Shown piece after piece: positions 36,990 to 46,464 of a DNA stretch of 64,000 bases. The position numbers were made by a program, and so were the translations under genes. The notes beneath the pieces were generated by a model, which saw only the letters and a list, made by a program, of their open reading frames with translations, searched no databases and was not told the DNA's origin. Positions within the stretch are counted from its first letter, which is position 1; each line of letters opens with the position of its first letter. Source of the DNA: Oceanicoccus sagamiensis (GTDB lineage: Bacteria; Pseudomonadota; Gammaproteobacteria; Pseudomonadales; Dasaniaceae); the NCBI RefSeq assembly GCF_002117105.1, contig NZ_CP019343.1, positions 682,001 through 746,000 on the forward strand, in the 5' to 3' direction.

Positions 36990-38470
36990 CAGGTGGCGCG
37001 CCTTACTGCGTCTTGCCAACCCTCAAGCAAATCACTGCGCTGGCACTCTTCCATACGTGGTTCAAATTCCCCCGCTCCACGCCATAAGGCCGTAAAAGCG
37101 TCAAAGTCGCCATAGATACCCAACTGCCGACCCGCGAGATAGGCGGCCCCTAATACGGTGGTTTCCATCACCACGGGGCGGCACACCGGCAGTGCTAAAA
37201 CATCAGCGAGAAACTGCAAAAACCAATCGTTGGCCACCATCCCGCCATCAACTTTAAGCGAGGCTGGCTTAATACCATCGTTAGCCATTGCGGTAAAAAG
37301 ATCATGGGTTAAATAGGCAACGGACTCCAGGGTTGCCCGCACCATGTGCGCAGGGCTGGTGGCGCGCGTTAAACCAAATATCGCGCCGCGAACATCGGGC
37401 CGCCAATAAGGGGCTCCCAAACCCGTAAAAGCGGGCACCATATACACACCACTATTACCCTCTAAACCAGCGGCAAGTGATTCAGTTTCTGCAGCGCTGT
37501 CGATCAACCCCAGTCCATCTCGCAGCCACTGTACGGCAGCACCCGCCACAAAGATTGAACCTTCTATGGCATAGCTTGGCTTACCCTCTAACTGGTAGGC
37601 CACGGTTGTGAGTAGACGATGTTTGGAGATAACCGGTTTATCACCACTGTTAATCATCACAAAACAGCCGGTGCCATAGGTGCTTTTTATTGCACCCGGT
37701 GCAAAACAACACTGCCCAATACTGGCCGCCTGCTGATCACCAGCCACCCCGGTAATAGGAATAGCTCGACCAAACAGGCTGTTATCGGTATCACCAAAGT
37801 GCGCGGAGCAATCCATTACCTTGGGCAAAAGTTGTTTGGGCACATTAAAGGTATCCAGCAACCACGGGTCCCACTTGCCGCTATAAATATTATAAAGATT
37901 GGTACGGCTGGCATTGGTGGCATCGGTGGCGTGTACCTTGCCTCCGGTGAGATGCCAGATTAAAAAGCTATCAATGGTGCCAAAGGCCAGCTCACCCTGC
38001 TCGGCTTGCTCTCTTGCACCGTCAATATTATCGAGTATCCAGGCAATTTTTGTGGCGGAAAAATAAGGGTCTAATAATAAGCCAGTGCGGGCTTGTACTT
38101 GGGTTTCCAGCTTTTGCTGCTTGAGCTGTTCGCATTGCTCTGCGGTGCGCCGGTCTTGCCAGACTATGGCGTTATAGAGGGCCTTGCCGGTACTTCTATT
38201 CCAAACAACGGTGGTTTCTCTTTGGTTGGTAATACCAATACCGGCAATGCTATAGCCCTGCTGCTCAGCACTGGCTAAAGCCTGACGTGAGACACTGATC
38301 ACAGAATCAAGAATCACTGCCGGGTCATGTTCTACCCAGCCTTCGGCGGGATAGAGCTGTGGAAACTCCTGCTGCGCCGACGCAATCACTTGAATATCGG
38401 CGTCAAACACCATAGCACGGCTGCTGGTGGTACCTTGGTCAATCGACAAGATACAAGGCTTGTTACTCAT
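36989..38470 (-). CDS. glpK: Glycerol kinase
   Basis: A 493-residue FGGY kinase phosphorylating glycerol with [18 protein letters not shown] is the phosphate-1 motif, [13 protein letters not shown] follows, and the FGGY signature appears as [13 protein letters not shown] and [17 protein letters not shown]. It is translationally coupled to glpD, giving a two-gene glycerol catabolic operon; the facilitator (glpF) and repressor (glpR) are not in the window. Confidence 0.96.
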   Translation of the reverse strand: MSNKPCILSIDQGTTSSRAMVFDADIQVIASAQQEFPQLYPAEGWVEHDPAVILDSVISVSRQALASAEQQGYSIAGIGITNQRETTVVWNRSTGKALYNAIVWQDRRTAEQCEQLKQQKLETQVQARTGLLLDPYFSATKIAWILDNIDGAREQAEQGELAFGTIDSFLIWHLTGGKVHATDATNASRTNLYNIYSGKWDPWLLDTFNVPKQLLPKVMDCSAHFGDTDNSLFGRAIPITGVAGDQQAASIGQCCFAPGAIKSTYGTGCFVMINSGDKPVISKHRLLTTVAYQLEGKPSYAIEGSIFVAGAAVQWLRDGLGLIDSAAETESLAAGLEGNSGVYMVPAFTGLGAPYWRPDVRGAIFGLTRATSPAHMVRATLESVAYLTHDLFTAMANDGIKPASLKVDGGMVANDWFLQFLADVLALPVCRPVVMETTVLGAAYLAGRQLGIYGDFDAFTALWRGAGEFEPRMEECQRSDLLEGWQDAVRRAT

Positions 38471-38585
38471 TCTTGCTCCTTTTTCAAGACATTACCAAAG
38501 GTAATGCCACGAAGAATAACTAGTCATTTTAATTATTATCTGTTTCTACCTATAGTCAATTCAACACTGACTAAGGAGGCCTGTG

Positions 38586-39110
38586 ATGATTAACGCCATT
38601 AGCTATAACACTAACATTGATACCTACGCAAAACCCAACAATGTCACCAACCCTATTGCTTTTGCCGCCCGCTTACAACAGCGACTGGGCGAAGCTACTC
38701 AGGACAACGTGGTAGCCAAGGCCGATGACCCATCACTAAAGGACCCTTACGATATTAACCAGGGATTAAATCACGCACTGGATAGTTCCGCACAACGTCA
38801 GGCTGATCGTCAGCAAATAGAGCAGGAAGCCCGCTCTTTTATGTTTTCTGCCGCCTATGGCCAGCATCAAAAAGCGATGCTGGAACAGTATATTGTCGCT
38901 GCCAGCAACAATGAACCAGCCTCTTCCAGCCCTTCTTTAAAACCTTATGAGATGTACCAAAATATTCAGGAGCAACAGGAGAATATCAGAGATGCCAAAG
39001 TCGTTGTTGCGCAACAGTTTGTGGAATCAGCACGCGATACAATCAGTATACCGGAGCAACCACAACAACTGCTTGTACAACCAGAAGGACTGATTAACGT
39101 TTACGCTTAA
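38586..39110 (+). CDS. Hypothetical cytoplasmic protein
   Basis: A 174-residue, Gln/Ala-rich, mostly helical protein with no signal peptide or membrane segment. RQQIEQEARSFMFSAAYGQHQKAMLEQYI is the most helical, probably conserved, stretch. The start at 38586 is set by AAGGAGG six bases upstream; a GTG directly precedes it. I do not recognise the family. It is divergent from glpK across 115 bp. Confidence 0.6.
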   Translation: MINAISYNTNIDTYAKPNNVTNPIAFAARLQQRLGEATQDNVVAKADDPSLKDPYDINQGLNHALDSSAQRQADRQQIEQEARSFMFSAAYGQHQKAMLEQYIVAASNNEPASSSPSLKPYEMYQNIQEQQENIRDAKVVVAQQFVESARDTISIPEQPQQLLVQPEGLINVYA

Positions 39111-39160
39111 TACCGATAAGGCAGGCAATTGTTGATAGTTAGTTGACCGAAGGACAAAAA

Positions 39161-39210
39161 AACCTCCGCCTAAAGCGGAGGTAAAAACCCTGCCATCTGG
39201 GAGACAGGGT
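39161..39210 (-). terminator. Tandem terminators of the TonB receptor gene
   Basis: First hairpin ACCCTG (39187-39192) / CAGGGT (39205-39210) followed by TTTTT, then CCTCCGC (39163-39169) / GCGGAGG (39175-39181) followed by TTTTTTT, both reading on the minus strand just after the receptor stop. Confidence 0.85.
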
Positions 39211-39216
39211 TAATCA

Positions 39217-41763
39217 CTAGAAGCGGTAGGTAAAACGAGCACCGACAGTACGCGGCTGGGGTAATCTGGCATTAATCGCCCTTGGCTGTTCAGGTTGGAC
39301 CCCAGGTACCGGTGACGCGATAAAGTTACCAAAGTCGGTATTGCTGGTTGCACTGCGAATAGTGTCATCATCCAGCAAGTTATCAACAAACAACAGTACC
39401 CGCCATTGCTCTGTATCAACACCGGTCTGAAAGCTCCAGATATCATGACTGGGAAGATAGGCATTATTGCCATCGGAAAGATAACGCTTGGATAAGTAGG
39501 AACCATTAAGCTCAATAATCCCATTCATTCCTGAAGCAATTATTTGCTCATAACGCAGCGATAATGTCGCCGCATGCTTGGCGGACAAGGCAAATTGGTT
39601 ACCGGAAAAATCGCCATCTTCATTGCCGGAAATAGCAATATTATGATTTGACACGGAAGCAATACCGGAGATATTTTCCTCGGTGATTTCTCGCAGATTA
39701 TATTCGGTATACTCCGTATCTGAATACACATAACCCAGTTGCGCACTAAACCCCTCAGTCACCTGCCAGGTTAAATCAAACTCCGCGCCGAATAATTCAC
39801 TTTCACCAGCATTAACCACTTTGGACACTGCTACGGCACCATTGCTGGCAGAGACAGGGACTTGCTGGTCGGTGTAGTCATAGAAAAATACCGCACCGTT
39901 TAAAAACACAGACTTATCTAACCAACTGGTTTTAGCCCCCAACTCATAGCTTTTAAGTTGCTCGGATTCAAACTCCCCTTCACTCACATCGGAATCGGCA
40001 TCCACGGTGGTAATACCTCCGGGCTTAAAGCCCTCAGAGTAAGTAAAGTACATCAGAGCATCATCGTTAATAGTCCAGTCAATCGAGGCCCGTGGTACAA
40101 ACTGGCTTTCGCTAACGGAATTTTTACTGGTTCCGCAGGGGAAGTCGATACCGATATTACAAATGGTGCCACTGGAGGCGGTATAAAAACCCCGGAAAAT
40201 ATTATTGCCAGTATAATCCAGGTCTTCTTCCAGATAGCGTCCCTCGATAGTGATACTTAAGTCATCACTAAGGGCATAGCTGATCGAAGCGGCAATAGAG
40301 GTGTGCTCAGTCTCACGGGAAATAGTGGAAGACTGTAGATCAAGACTTGGGGCCAGGGTTGGATCGAACAAAGGATTGGGAACCACGACAGGTATGGATG
40401 TTCCGCCATTGCGCCACCAGAAAAGATCATCCTGGATAGTATCCATTTCTTCTTTCCAGTACAGAGCACTAATAAACCAGTCAACATTATCGGTATAACC
40501 TAATACCCGAAATTCCTGGCTAAGTTGCTCGGTCTGGTGATTGATATCAGCCCGGGTAGAAAAACCAATCTGGCCGAAGAAAGGACGAGGATCAATCAGG
40601 TCGTAATCAGTAAAATCAATATCTTCTACGGTTTGAATCTCATTATCAGTAAAAGCCGTAATGGAGCGAAACTCCATCTCTTCAAACTCCCAGCGTAAAT
40701 CCAGGTGTGCACGAAAGGTTTCAACTTCTGTACCCGCAAAGTCTTTGCCGGTAAGGGGGTCAGTTGATAAGTCGATCTGGCTTTCTTTGCCCCGAGCCTT
40801 TCCAGATGAGATAGGCCTACATGCCGGGGAGGCGCCAAATAAATCAGCATACAGTGCAGCATCTGGCGCCGCGCAGGCGGCCACATTGGCAGCGTCAAAA
40901 GCGATAGGGACTACCGTTGCAGAGTCGGTTGCTGAAGGCAGCAGGCCTAAAAAGCCATCACGATTAGCCGTAGCCGACAAATCAAAGACCCTCGCGGTAG
41001 GCGTATATTCCTCATCGCTGTAACTCAGTTTGGTATAGGCGGTAAAGACATCATCTGGCAACCATTCAAAGGCCAAGGAACCACCAAAACTTTCACCACC
41101 GTTTAGCTCGCCACCGGTTTGTGGGTGTTCATACCAACCATCGGAATCCCAGGCTGCCAGATTGACCCTTGCAGCCAGAGTGTCGGTCAAACCGCCAGTA
41201 ACACCTAAACGCAATTCCGCAGAATCGTGTTCGTCATACATCACATCCACATTACCAGAGAACTCTTGCTCAGGACGCTTGGTGACATAGTTCACCGCAC
41301 CACTAAAAGCGCTGCGCCCATAGAGCACACTTTGCGGCCCCTTGACCACTTCTACCCGCTCCAAATCCATCAGCCGTAGATTGGCGGTGATGCCGCCACC
41401 GCCCGTGGTCATAGCCTCGGAGGTCACATCCACATCATCAATCAGGGTAGCCACATTGGCGCGCCCACGCGATGAAGACAGGCCGCGAATAACCGGGCGA
41501 GTATCGTTGGGCAATAAACCACTATCAAACACCAAACCCGCTGAGTATTGAGCAACATCTTCCACATTGCTAATACCTCGCTCTGAAATCATAGTGGGGG
41601 ATATAGCATCCAGCGCGATAGGAATAGATTGTAAATTCTCTTCCGTTTTACGCGCTGTCACAATAATTTCTTCGATGGCTAACGAAGCACCTTCTTGTGC
41701 CATGGAAGGAACAACAGCCGTGCCAGAGATAGCCACTGCAATATAGGGAAAATACTTTTTCAT
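39217..41763 (-). CDS. TonB-dependent outer-membrane receptor
   Basis: An 848-residue receptor. Signal peptide (KKYFPYIAVAISGTAVVPSMA), TonB-box region (AIEEIIVTARK), plug domain (SIPIALDAISPTMISERGISN, VIRGLSSSRGRANVATLIDDV, VEVVKGPQSVLYGRSAFSGAVNYVTK) and a 22-strand-type barrel ending in TVGARFTYRF. It takes up an unknown ligand, siderophore or nutrient, with TonB energy. ATG 41763 has GGAGG just upstream; the longer frame has no signal peptide. It is adjacent to the bilin-reductase-like gene (114 bp), but a functional link is unproven. Confidence 0.93.
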   Translation of the reverse strand: MKKYFPYIAVAISGTAVVPSMAQEGASLAIEEIIVTARKTEENLQSIPIALDAISPTMISERGISNVEDVAQYSAGLVFDSGLLPNDTRPVIRGLSSSRGRANVATLIDDVDVTSEAMTTGGGGITANLRLMDLERVEVVKGPQSVLYGRSAFSGAVNYVTKRPEQEFSGNVDVMYDEHDSAELRLGVTGGLTDTLAARVNLAAWDSDGWYEHPQTGGELNGGESFGGSLAFEWLPDDVFTAYTKLSYSDEEYTPTARVFDLSATANRDGFLGLLPSATDSATVVPIAFDAANVAACAAPDAALYADLFGASPACRPISSGKARGKESQIDLSTDPLTGKDFAGTEVETFRAHLDLRWEFEEMEFRSITAFTDNEIQTVEDIDFTDYDLIDPRPFFGQIGFSTRADINHQTEQLSQEFRVLGYTDNVDWFISALYWKEEMDTIQDDLFWWRNGGTSIPVVVPNPLFDPTLAPSLDLQSSTISRETEHTSIAASISYALSDDLSITIEGRYLEEDLDYTGNNIFRGFYTASSGTICNIGIDFPCGTSKNSVSESQFVPRASIDWTINDDALMYFTYSEGFKPGGITTVDADSDVSEGEFESEQLKSYELGAKTSWLDKSVFLNGAVFFYDYTDQQVPVSASNGAVAVSKVVNAGESELFGAEFDLTWQVTEGFSAQLGYVYSDTEYTEYNLREITEENISGIASVSNHNIAISGNEDGDFSGNQFALSAKHAATLSLRYEQIIASGMNGIIELNGSYLSKRYLSDGNNAYLPSHDIWSFQTGVDTEQWRVLLFVDNLLDDDTIRSATSNTDFGNFIASPVPGVQPEQPRAINARLPQPRTVGARFTYRF

Positions 41764-41877
41764 ATAGCCTCCGCTTATTCGATTATTCTTATAACAGCCT
41801 ATGTGACCCACTGGTAACATGATAGGCCAATAAAAACTACAGCACAAACCTGCGCCGGTATTTTATGAACAATGACT

Positions 41878-42630
41878 TTATTGCAACATGGCGGCCCGCT
41901 CAATTAACTGAGTCAGCTCTTCACCATAAGTACTCACCACCTGATGGCGATCAGGGTCATTGTCTATAATCATGCGGGCAATATGCAGCCGTCTATCCAG
42001 CCTTGTCTCGGCAGCCTCGGCAGACAACAGCTCGGCCTGACGATAAATCTTTAACCATTCGTCTAAATAACTCATGGCATAGTGCTGCATGGTATAAATA
42101 TCTTCTGACGACACCTTATTGGCCAATAAGAAATAAGGGGAACATAAGGCGCGCATATGCGGCAACTTTGAGGGTTCCAGCCTTATCGATTTGTGTTTTT
42201 TCGCTTTAGCAAAGGTTTTTGCCAGACCGGAATAATGTTGGTTGATAAATTCAAAGTCCATCACGATATCCATATCATGATAGAGGTCCATTGAAAGCTG
42301 GCTACCTTTCGTCGTCACCATACCTTCAAAATTATAGCGAGGAATATTATAGTGCGGCTCAGGAATAATATGGATATTGAAGTAGCGCATACCCGGCATA
42401 ATATCGATAGACAGACTGGCTATTTTTTCCAACTTATCGGCTTTAAAAGCCCTGACGTAACCCGTGCTCTCCCCTTTCAGATTTTTTAAGTCCAATAGCT
42501 CTGCAAACTGGCTATGGGGCTGTGCGTTCAGCTCTCGCACAACGCGCTGTTCTACCGCCAGGCCAAACTCGGATAACTCGCCACTAAGCTCGCCAAAGAC
42601 TAATTTACCGATAATATTTTTTAGACCCAT
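41878..42630 (-). CDS. Ferredoxin-dependent bilin reductase (HY2)-like protein
   Basis: A 250-residue protein resembling the FDBR/HY2 family (PcyA, PebS, and plant RCC reductase), which reduce linear tetrapyrroles with ferredoxin electrons. The landmarks are in order: FNIHIIPEPHYNIPRYNFEGM (84-104), DLYHDMD (115-121), CSPYFLL (163-169), YLDEWLKIYRQAE (188-200) and NDPDRHQVVSTYGEELTQLI (224-243), matching the family's 'P-x-FG-x-D', 'FSP', 'YL-x-LY' and 'NDP-x-R-x-FGE' pattern. The Asp usually found after the FG position appears as Glu (E102). The start at 42630 has AAAGG six bases upstream. Divergent from a biliverdin-reductase-B-like gene. No haem oxygenase or phytochrome is in the window. 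The assignment is from recognised pattern only. Confidence 0.65.
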   Translation of the reverse strand: MGLKNIIGKLVFGELSGELSEFGLAVEQRVVRELNAQPHSQFAELLDLKNLKGESTGYVRAFKADKLEKIASLSIDIMPGMRYFNIHIIPEPHYNIPRYNFEGMVTTKGSQLSMDLYHDMDIVMDFEFINQHYSGLAKTFAKAKKHKSIRLEPSKLPHMRALCSPYFLLANKVSSEDIYTMQHYAMSYLDEWLKIYRQAELLSAEAAETRLDRRLHIARMIIDNDPDRHQVVSTYGEELTQLIERAAMLQ

Positions 42631-42711
42631 TGCCAACCTTTTCTCTCAAGAAGCTGGTACGCAAACCCAAAAACCGCTGTTTACCACCACCTATTCATTC
42701 TGCATATTTTA

Positions 42712-42728
42712 TAGTTTAGACTAAACTA
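42712..42728. promoter_or_regulatory. 17-bp perfect palindrome in the divergent promoter
   Basis: TAGTTTAGACTAAACTA, 8-bp arms around one base. On the minus strand it lies directly before a TATAAA -10-like hexamer of the bilin-reductase-like gene. It is a second candidate operator, different from the TGTGAC site 6 bp away. Confidence 0.5.
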
Positions 42729-42733
42729 CCACA

Positions 42734-42751
42734 TGTGACTCTGTAGTCACA
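42734..42751. promoter_or_regulatory. TetR-type operator, copy 1
   Basis: TGTGACT-CTGT-AGTCACA, perfect 7-bp arms. The flanks CCACATGTGAC and AGTCACAAGA are identical at the site before the MFS gene (44870-44887). It covers the -35 region of the SDR promoter (TATACT -10 at 42767-42772) and of the bilin-reductase-like promoter, as expected for a repressor site. Confidence 0.7.
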
Positions 42752-42812
42752 AGAATTATTTTGCGCTATACTCATCTGCAAATAGCCAACAGATGATAGA
42801 GACACAGATTTT

Positions 42813-43472
42813 ATGCCCGCAAAGCAGGAGCAACGATTACTGATATTAGGAGCAAGTGGCCGAGCAGGGAAAAGACTCTGCCAACATGCATTAAATGCAG
42901 GTTATCAAGTGGATATTATTATTCGCTCTCCAGAAAAGCTCGCTATACCCGCTCAGGATAAACTAAAGATATATATCGGCGACCTGACTAACACTGCTTT
43001 ATTAAGGTCAGTACTGAGTAATAATTACGCCGCCGTATTATCAACTGTGGGTATATTTCATAAAACACTGGATACACCTCTAGCCGATATCACCCAACAT
43101 TTGATTGACGCCATGCAAGCCAGCGGTATCAAACGCTTTATCTGTATGTCATCTCTAGGGGCTCATGACAGTAAAGGGCAAGGCAATCTGACGGTAAAAT
43201 ACGTAACGTCATTCGTTTTAAAATATGTGATTAAGGACAAGGAAAAGCAGGAAAATTATATTCGTGCCAGCGATCTTGAGTGGACAATTATTCGCCCACC
43301 GCAGCTACTGGATAATGATAACAGCGCTGATTATTGCCGCTGGCAAGGGAATAAACCGCCGCAAAAGCTGAGTTGGAAAATTTCAAATTTTGATGCCACT
43401 GCCGCTATGCTTGAAGCACTGGATCAACCTGAAACAATTGGTAAAGCCTTTCAGGTCTCGTATTATAAATAG
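42813..43472 (+). CDS. NmrA/biliverdin-reductase-B-like NAD(P)-dependent SDR
   Basis: A 219-residue atypical SDR. The nucleotide-binding motif LLILGASGRAGKRL (9-22) is near the start, followed by DIIIRSPEKL, GDLTN, CMSSLG and WTIIRPPQLLD, an order shared with human BLVRB (biliverdin IX-beta/flavin reductase) and related NAD(P)-binding proteins. The YxxxK catalytic pair of classical SDRs is absent, as in BLVRB. Divergent from the bilin-reductase-like gene and under the same operator. Substrate inferred weakly; flavin or other electron carriers are alternatives. Confidence 0.75.
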   Translation: MPAKQEQRLLILGASGRAGKRLCQHALNAGYQVDIIIRSPEKLAIPAQDKLKIYIGDLTNTALLRSVLSNNYAAVLSTVGIFHKTLDTPLADITQHLIDAMQASGIKRFICMSSLGAHDSKGQGNLTVKYVTSFVLKYVIKDKEKQENYIRASDLEWTIIRPPQLLDNDNSADYCRWQGNKPPQKLSWKISNFDATAAMLEALDQPETIGKAFQVSYYK

Positions 43473-43485
43473 CCCTTTCACCGCC

Positions 43486-44811
43486 TTATTCTGACAATGG
43501 CTGAGAACTCTCCGCATTGCCCTGGCGAACAATACCAATAGCCACCAGACAAAGCAGTAGGTTAATCACCGCAACAATCACAAAAGGACCAGGCTTCCAC
43601 TGATCGAAGACTATCCCACCTACCTTGGTAATAAATAAAATGCCGACCGCACCGGCAATGGAAAACATACCCATCACCGAACCACGAATTCTCTCCGGCG
43701 CTTCTTGCCCGATTAATGTTTGGCTGGCAGACATCACACTCATTTGGCCAATACCCAATAACACCGCCGCCGGGTACATCCACACCCCCAATGGGTCAAC
43801 AATAAAACCCATCGAACCATAGCCAATAGCGGCCAGCAATAATGAGATAGCCATTGCAACAACCCGGTTTAAGCGATCTATCACCAAACCTGAAACCGGC
43901 GCCCATAGCAGCGCGGTAAATTGCACCACTAAAAAGAAAATGCCTGCCTGTTTTAAGGCGTCCCCCGCAGATAAGCCCTGACTAACTCCCACCTGATTTA
44001 ACCAAAGGCTAAAAAACACACCTATTACAATCAAATCACCACGGGCAACAAAAGCGCAACCATAGGCCAGTGCCACTCTGGGATTATCCACAGCCGCCTG
44101 CATACTTTCTTTTAGCATGGTCACCCATGAGCTTTTTTCTGCTGTTTTATTCAGTTCAGGCCCCGACCACAAGCCGGTTAAAATAACTAACGCTGAAACA
44201 AAGGCGATAGCAGAAACCGTTAACAATGCATATAAACCTGCTGTTTTATCATCCTGGTTAACGCCGTACCAACTGGGTAACTGGGATAACACCAATGCCA
44301 GAAACACTGCCCCAAGACCTATGGATAAGCCGGTAAAACCTACCAATTTACCCCGTGACGCTTCCTGCGGGTAATCGGCCTGCACCGTTGAAACCATGAC
44401 ATTAATAAAGGCCATACCCAGGGCAAAGACCAACCGCAATAGTAATAATTCTACTGACTGATCTACAAAGCCGTAGAGCGAGTAGGCAAAGGCCAATATC
44501 AACAAGCCCAATGTAAATACTACCCGCCGCGATATGCGATCCGCCAGCGCGCCAGCCACGGCGCAGCCCATTAACAATATAATTTCACTGTAAAAAACCA
44601 GGTCGCCGGTAAATTTACCCTGCTCCTCATCGGGGATACCCAACTGCACCCGCAGCACATAAGGCTGAATAAAATTGACATAAGTATTAAGGGTAATGCC
44701 GATAAAGGATGCATAAAAAAAGGTGAGTAAATGGCGAGGCATAACCCCCGGCATTAACTGTATAGGGCCCAACGAAGCAGTGACTGTGGTCGATATATTT
44801 GGCGCTGTCAT
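43486..44811 (-). CDS. MFS transporter
   Basis: A 441-residue, 12-helix major facilitator. The loop 2-3 motif appears as GALADRISRRVVF (motif A), and a second half-motif as GLVIDRLNRVVAMA. It is probably an exporter or uptake carrier for a small organic molecule. The ATG at 44811 (AAAGG five bases upstream) is chosen since the longer frame would cover the operator. It lies downstream of the TetR gene and has the TGTGAC operator 59 bp upstream of its start. Convergent with the SDR gene, 13 bp apart. Confidence 0.88.
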   Translation of the reverse strand: MTAPNISTTVTASLGPIQLMPGVMPRHLLTFFYASFIGITLNTYVNFIQPYVLRVQLGIPDEEQGKFTGDLVFYSEIILLMGCAVAGALADRISRRVVFTLGLLILAFAYSLYGFVDQSVELLLLRLVFALGMAFINVMVSTVQADYPQEASRGKLVGFTGLSIGLGAVFLALVLSQLPSWYGVNQDDKTAGLYALLTVSAIAFVSALVILTGLWSGPELNKTAEKSSWVTMLKESMQAAVDNPRVALAYGCAFVARGDLIVIGVFFSLWLNQVGVSQGLSAGDALKQAGIFFLVVQFTALLWAPVSGLVIDRLNRVVAMAISLLLAAIGYGSMGFIVDPLGVWMYPAAVLLGIGQMSVMSASQTLIGQEAPERIRGSVMGMFSIAGAVGILFITKVGGIVFDQWKPGPFVIVAVINLLLCLVAIGIVRQGNAESSQPLSE

Positions 44812-44869
44812 AACAACCTTTATAACAAGAGTATTATTGTAGTTATCTGGATAGCAGGTCAAAACCACA

Positions 44870-44887
44870 TGTGACCCGACAGTCACA
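44870..44887. promoter_or_regulatory. TetR-type operator, copy 2
   Basis: TGTGAC-CCGACA-GTCACA, within the same CCACATGTGAC...AGTCACAAGA frame as copy 1. It lies between the TetR gene and the MFS gene. Confidence 0.7.
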
Positions 44888-44955
44888 AGAGTATAGCGCA
44901 AACAGCAAAAATTGAAATACTTTAATACAGAGAAAAAATAGAGCCGAGAAACAGG

Positions 44956-45606
44956 CTAATCAATCAGGAAGCGGTCAACCATCACATCAATAAGCTCATC
45001 CACTCTTTGCCAACTTTTCTTCTGCCGTAAATTCATACCAAAACAGTTAGGGCTGGTGACCGAGCGCATGCAAAGGTAGTTAATCATACAATAGAAAATC
45101 AAACTGAGGTTCACCAGATCTTCCCTTTGATCTTCACCCAGGTCGCTCATAATGGTCGTTAATTCGCGGGCGACTTTATCACTGGTTTTTTCTAATACCG
45201 CGGTGACCTGTGTTGGGTTCATTAGCTCACTGGCCATAATCCGCGTAATGACCGGGCGGTCGCGCAGGGCTTTCATATAGTTACGCTGAATCAGCTTTAC
45301 CTTACCCTTGTAGTCCAGTGCAGCAAAGGCCTCTCGATCACCACCTAGTAATTCATCGGTGGTCGGCCAGTTAGCTCCACGCTGCAACCATGCTGTTACC
45401 AAACCCGGCAGATCATCAAAATAGCGGTAGAGTAATTGCTTGCCGACCCCAGCTTCTTCCACCACATTATTTACGCCAATACCGTCGGGTCCATGGCGCA
45501 ATAAAATACGCTCGCAGGCATCCAGCAGTAATTGCTCGGTAGCCTGCCGGTCACGGGCGCGGAGCTTGGTGGTTTTCTTGACTTTGGCTTTGGGCTTGGC
45601 AGGCAT
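44956..45606 (-). CDS. TetR-family regulator 1
   Basis: A 216-residue regulator with a very basic N-terminus (KPKAKVKKTTKLRARDRQ) and a TetR HTH (RHGPDGIGVNNVVEEAGVGKQLLYRYFDDLPGLV, about 37-70). The C-terminal ligand domain is unremarkable. It is the nearest candidate to bind the two TGTGAC/GTCACA operators and so to control the MFS, bilin-reductase-like and SDR genes. Ligand unknown. Confidence 0.88.
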   Translation of the reverse strand: MPAKPKAKVKKTTKLRARDRQATEQLLLDACERILLRHGPDGIGVNNVVEEAGVGKQLLYRYFDDLPGLVTAWLQRGANWPTTDELLGGDREAFAALDYKGKVKLIQRNYMKALRDRPVITRIMASELMNPTQVTAVLEKTSDKVARELTTIMSDLGEDQREDLVNLSLIFYCMINYLCMRSVTSPNCFGMNLRQKKSWQRVDELIDVMVDRFLID

Positions 45607-45714
45607 GGTTTACAGTCGTTAAAAGGGTTTGATTCATTGAATAGCAATACTAACGATATTCAATGATGATACAAGCTGCCAACCCGTTAAACACTAAATA
45701 AATAAAACTAATGG

Positions 45715-46290
45715 CTATTTATTGTCAGGCTGTACTGCCAATCTTTTTCTTAAGGCCTCTACCCCGGGCTTATTCTGCATAATTTCCTCAGCGGACAGAC
45801 CCACAAGCTCGTGGGGAAAAACCAACCAATCATCGGTCTGGTGAATAAAGTAATCTGGTACGGTTCCCACCTGATTATTCTTAGGCTTGTAGTAAGGCGT
45901 CGCGATTCGTATTTCCGGGGTGTTATCAGCACAGGCGGCTTTAATATCTGTAACCACTTGCTGAACACTTAAGCCGGTATCATGCACATCATCAACCAGC
46001 AATAAGCGCCCATCCGCATTGAGGTTCTCTGTAATATAAGCCAACCCATAGACCTTGACCTGCCCCGCGCGTTTTTCTATCCCTTGGTACAAGGAGGTGC
46101 GGATCGACATATGGTCACAGTGGCAGCCCATATACTCAAATAACTCATGGACGGCTATACCGACAGGTGTACCGCCGCGCCAAATAGCGACGATTAAATC
46201 CGGTTGATAACCGCTATCCAATACCTTTAAGGCGAGGTTAAAGGAGTCGTCCAATAACTGTTGTGCATCGATATATTGCTTATGGGCCAT
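45715..46290 (-). CDS. Phosphoribosyltransferase (hypoxanthine/xanthine type)
   Basis: A 191-residue type I PRTase. The PRPP-binding motif LLLVDDVHDTGLS (96-108) is intact, and IVAIWRGGTPVG is the first phosphate loop. It converts a purine base and PRPP to the nucleotide. The base specificity cannot be told; the hood PYYKPKNNQVGTVPDYFI and WLVFPHE resemble xanthine/hypoxanthine-type enzymes. Confidence 0.85.
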   Translation of the reverse strand: MAHKQYIDAQQLLDDSFNLALKVLDSGYQPDLIVAIWRGGTPVGIAVHELFEYMGCHCDHMSIRTSLYQGIEKRAGQVKVYGLAYITENLNADGRLLLVDDVHDTGLSVQQVVTDIKAACADNTPEIRIATPYYKPKNNQVGTVPDYFIHQTDDWLVFPHELVGLSAEEIMQNKPGVEALRKRLAVQPDNK

Positions 46291-46331
46291 TGGCCGAACC
46301 TCTGGGGCAACGTATTTTGTTTTACTATAAC

Positions 46332-46357
46332 AAAAAAACCAACCTCATCGGGTTGGC
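46332..46357 (-). terminator. Terminator after the exported SDR gene
   Basis: Stem CCAACC (46339-46344) / GGTTGG (46351-46356), six-base loop, with TTTTTTT on the minus strand. It lies beyond the REP doublet that follows the SDR stop. Confidence 0.75.
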
Positions 46358-46378
46358 TTTTATTGATGCTGTCAAACT

Positions 46379-46448
46379 GTAGGGTGGATTAAAATCCAAG
46401 CAATCCAAGGCTCAGTATTGAAAGGCGGTGGATTGTAATCCACCCTAC
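46379..46448. repeat. REP-like doublet, copy 8 (degenerate left arm)
   Basis: Left arm reads GTAGGGTGGATTAAAATCC with a damaged inner end; right arm 46427-46448 is intact with GT at the centre. Confidence 0.85.
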
Positions 46449-46464
46449 GGACTGATATCGATAG

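Noticed and set aside
2770-42630. Chlorophyll-breakdown pathway (PaO-like Rieske plus RCC-reductase-like protein)
   Set aside because: The two genes are 38 kb apart, in different operons, and the Rieske gene sits in a SAM-cycle block; the likeness is at family level only.
39217-42630. TonB receptor and bilin-reductase-like gene as one operon
   Set aside because: They share a strand and a 114-bp gap, but no operator or coupling was seen, and no haem or bilin specificity can be read from the receptor.
42734-42751. CRP (cAMP receptor) binding site
   Set aside because: TGTGA...TCACA resembles CRP half-sites, but the spacer is 8 bp rather than 6, and the same site with matching flanks recurs next to a TetR gene.
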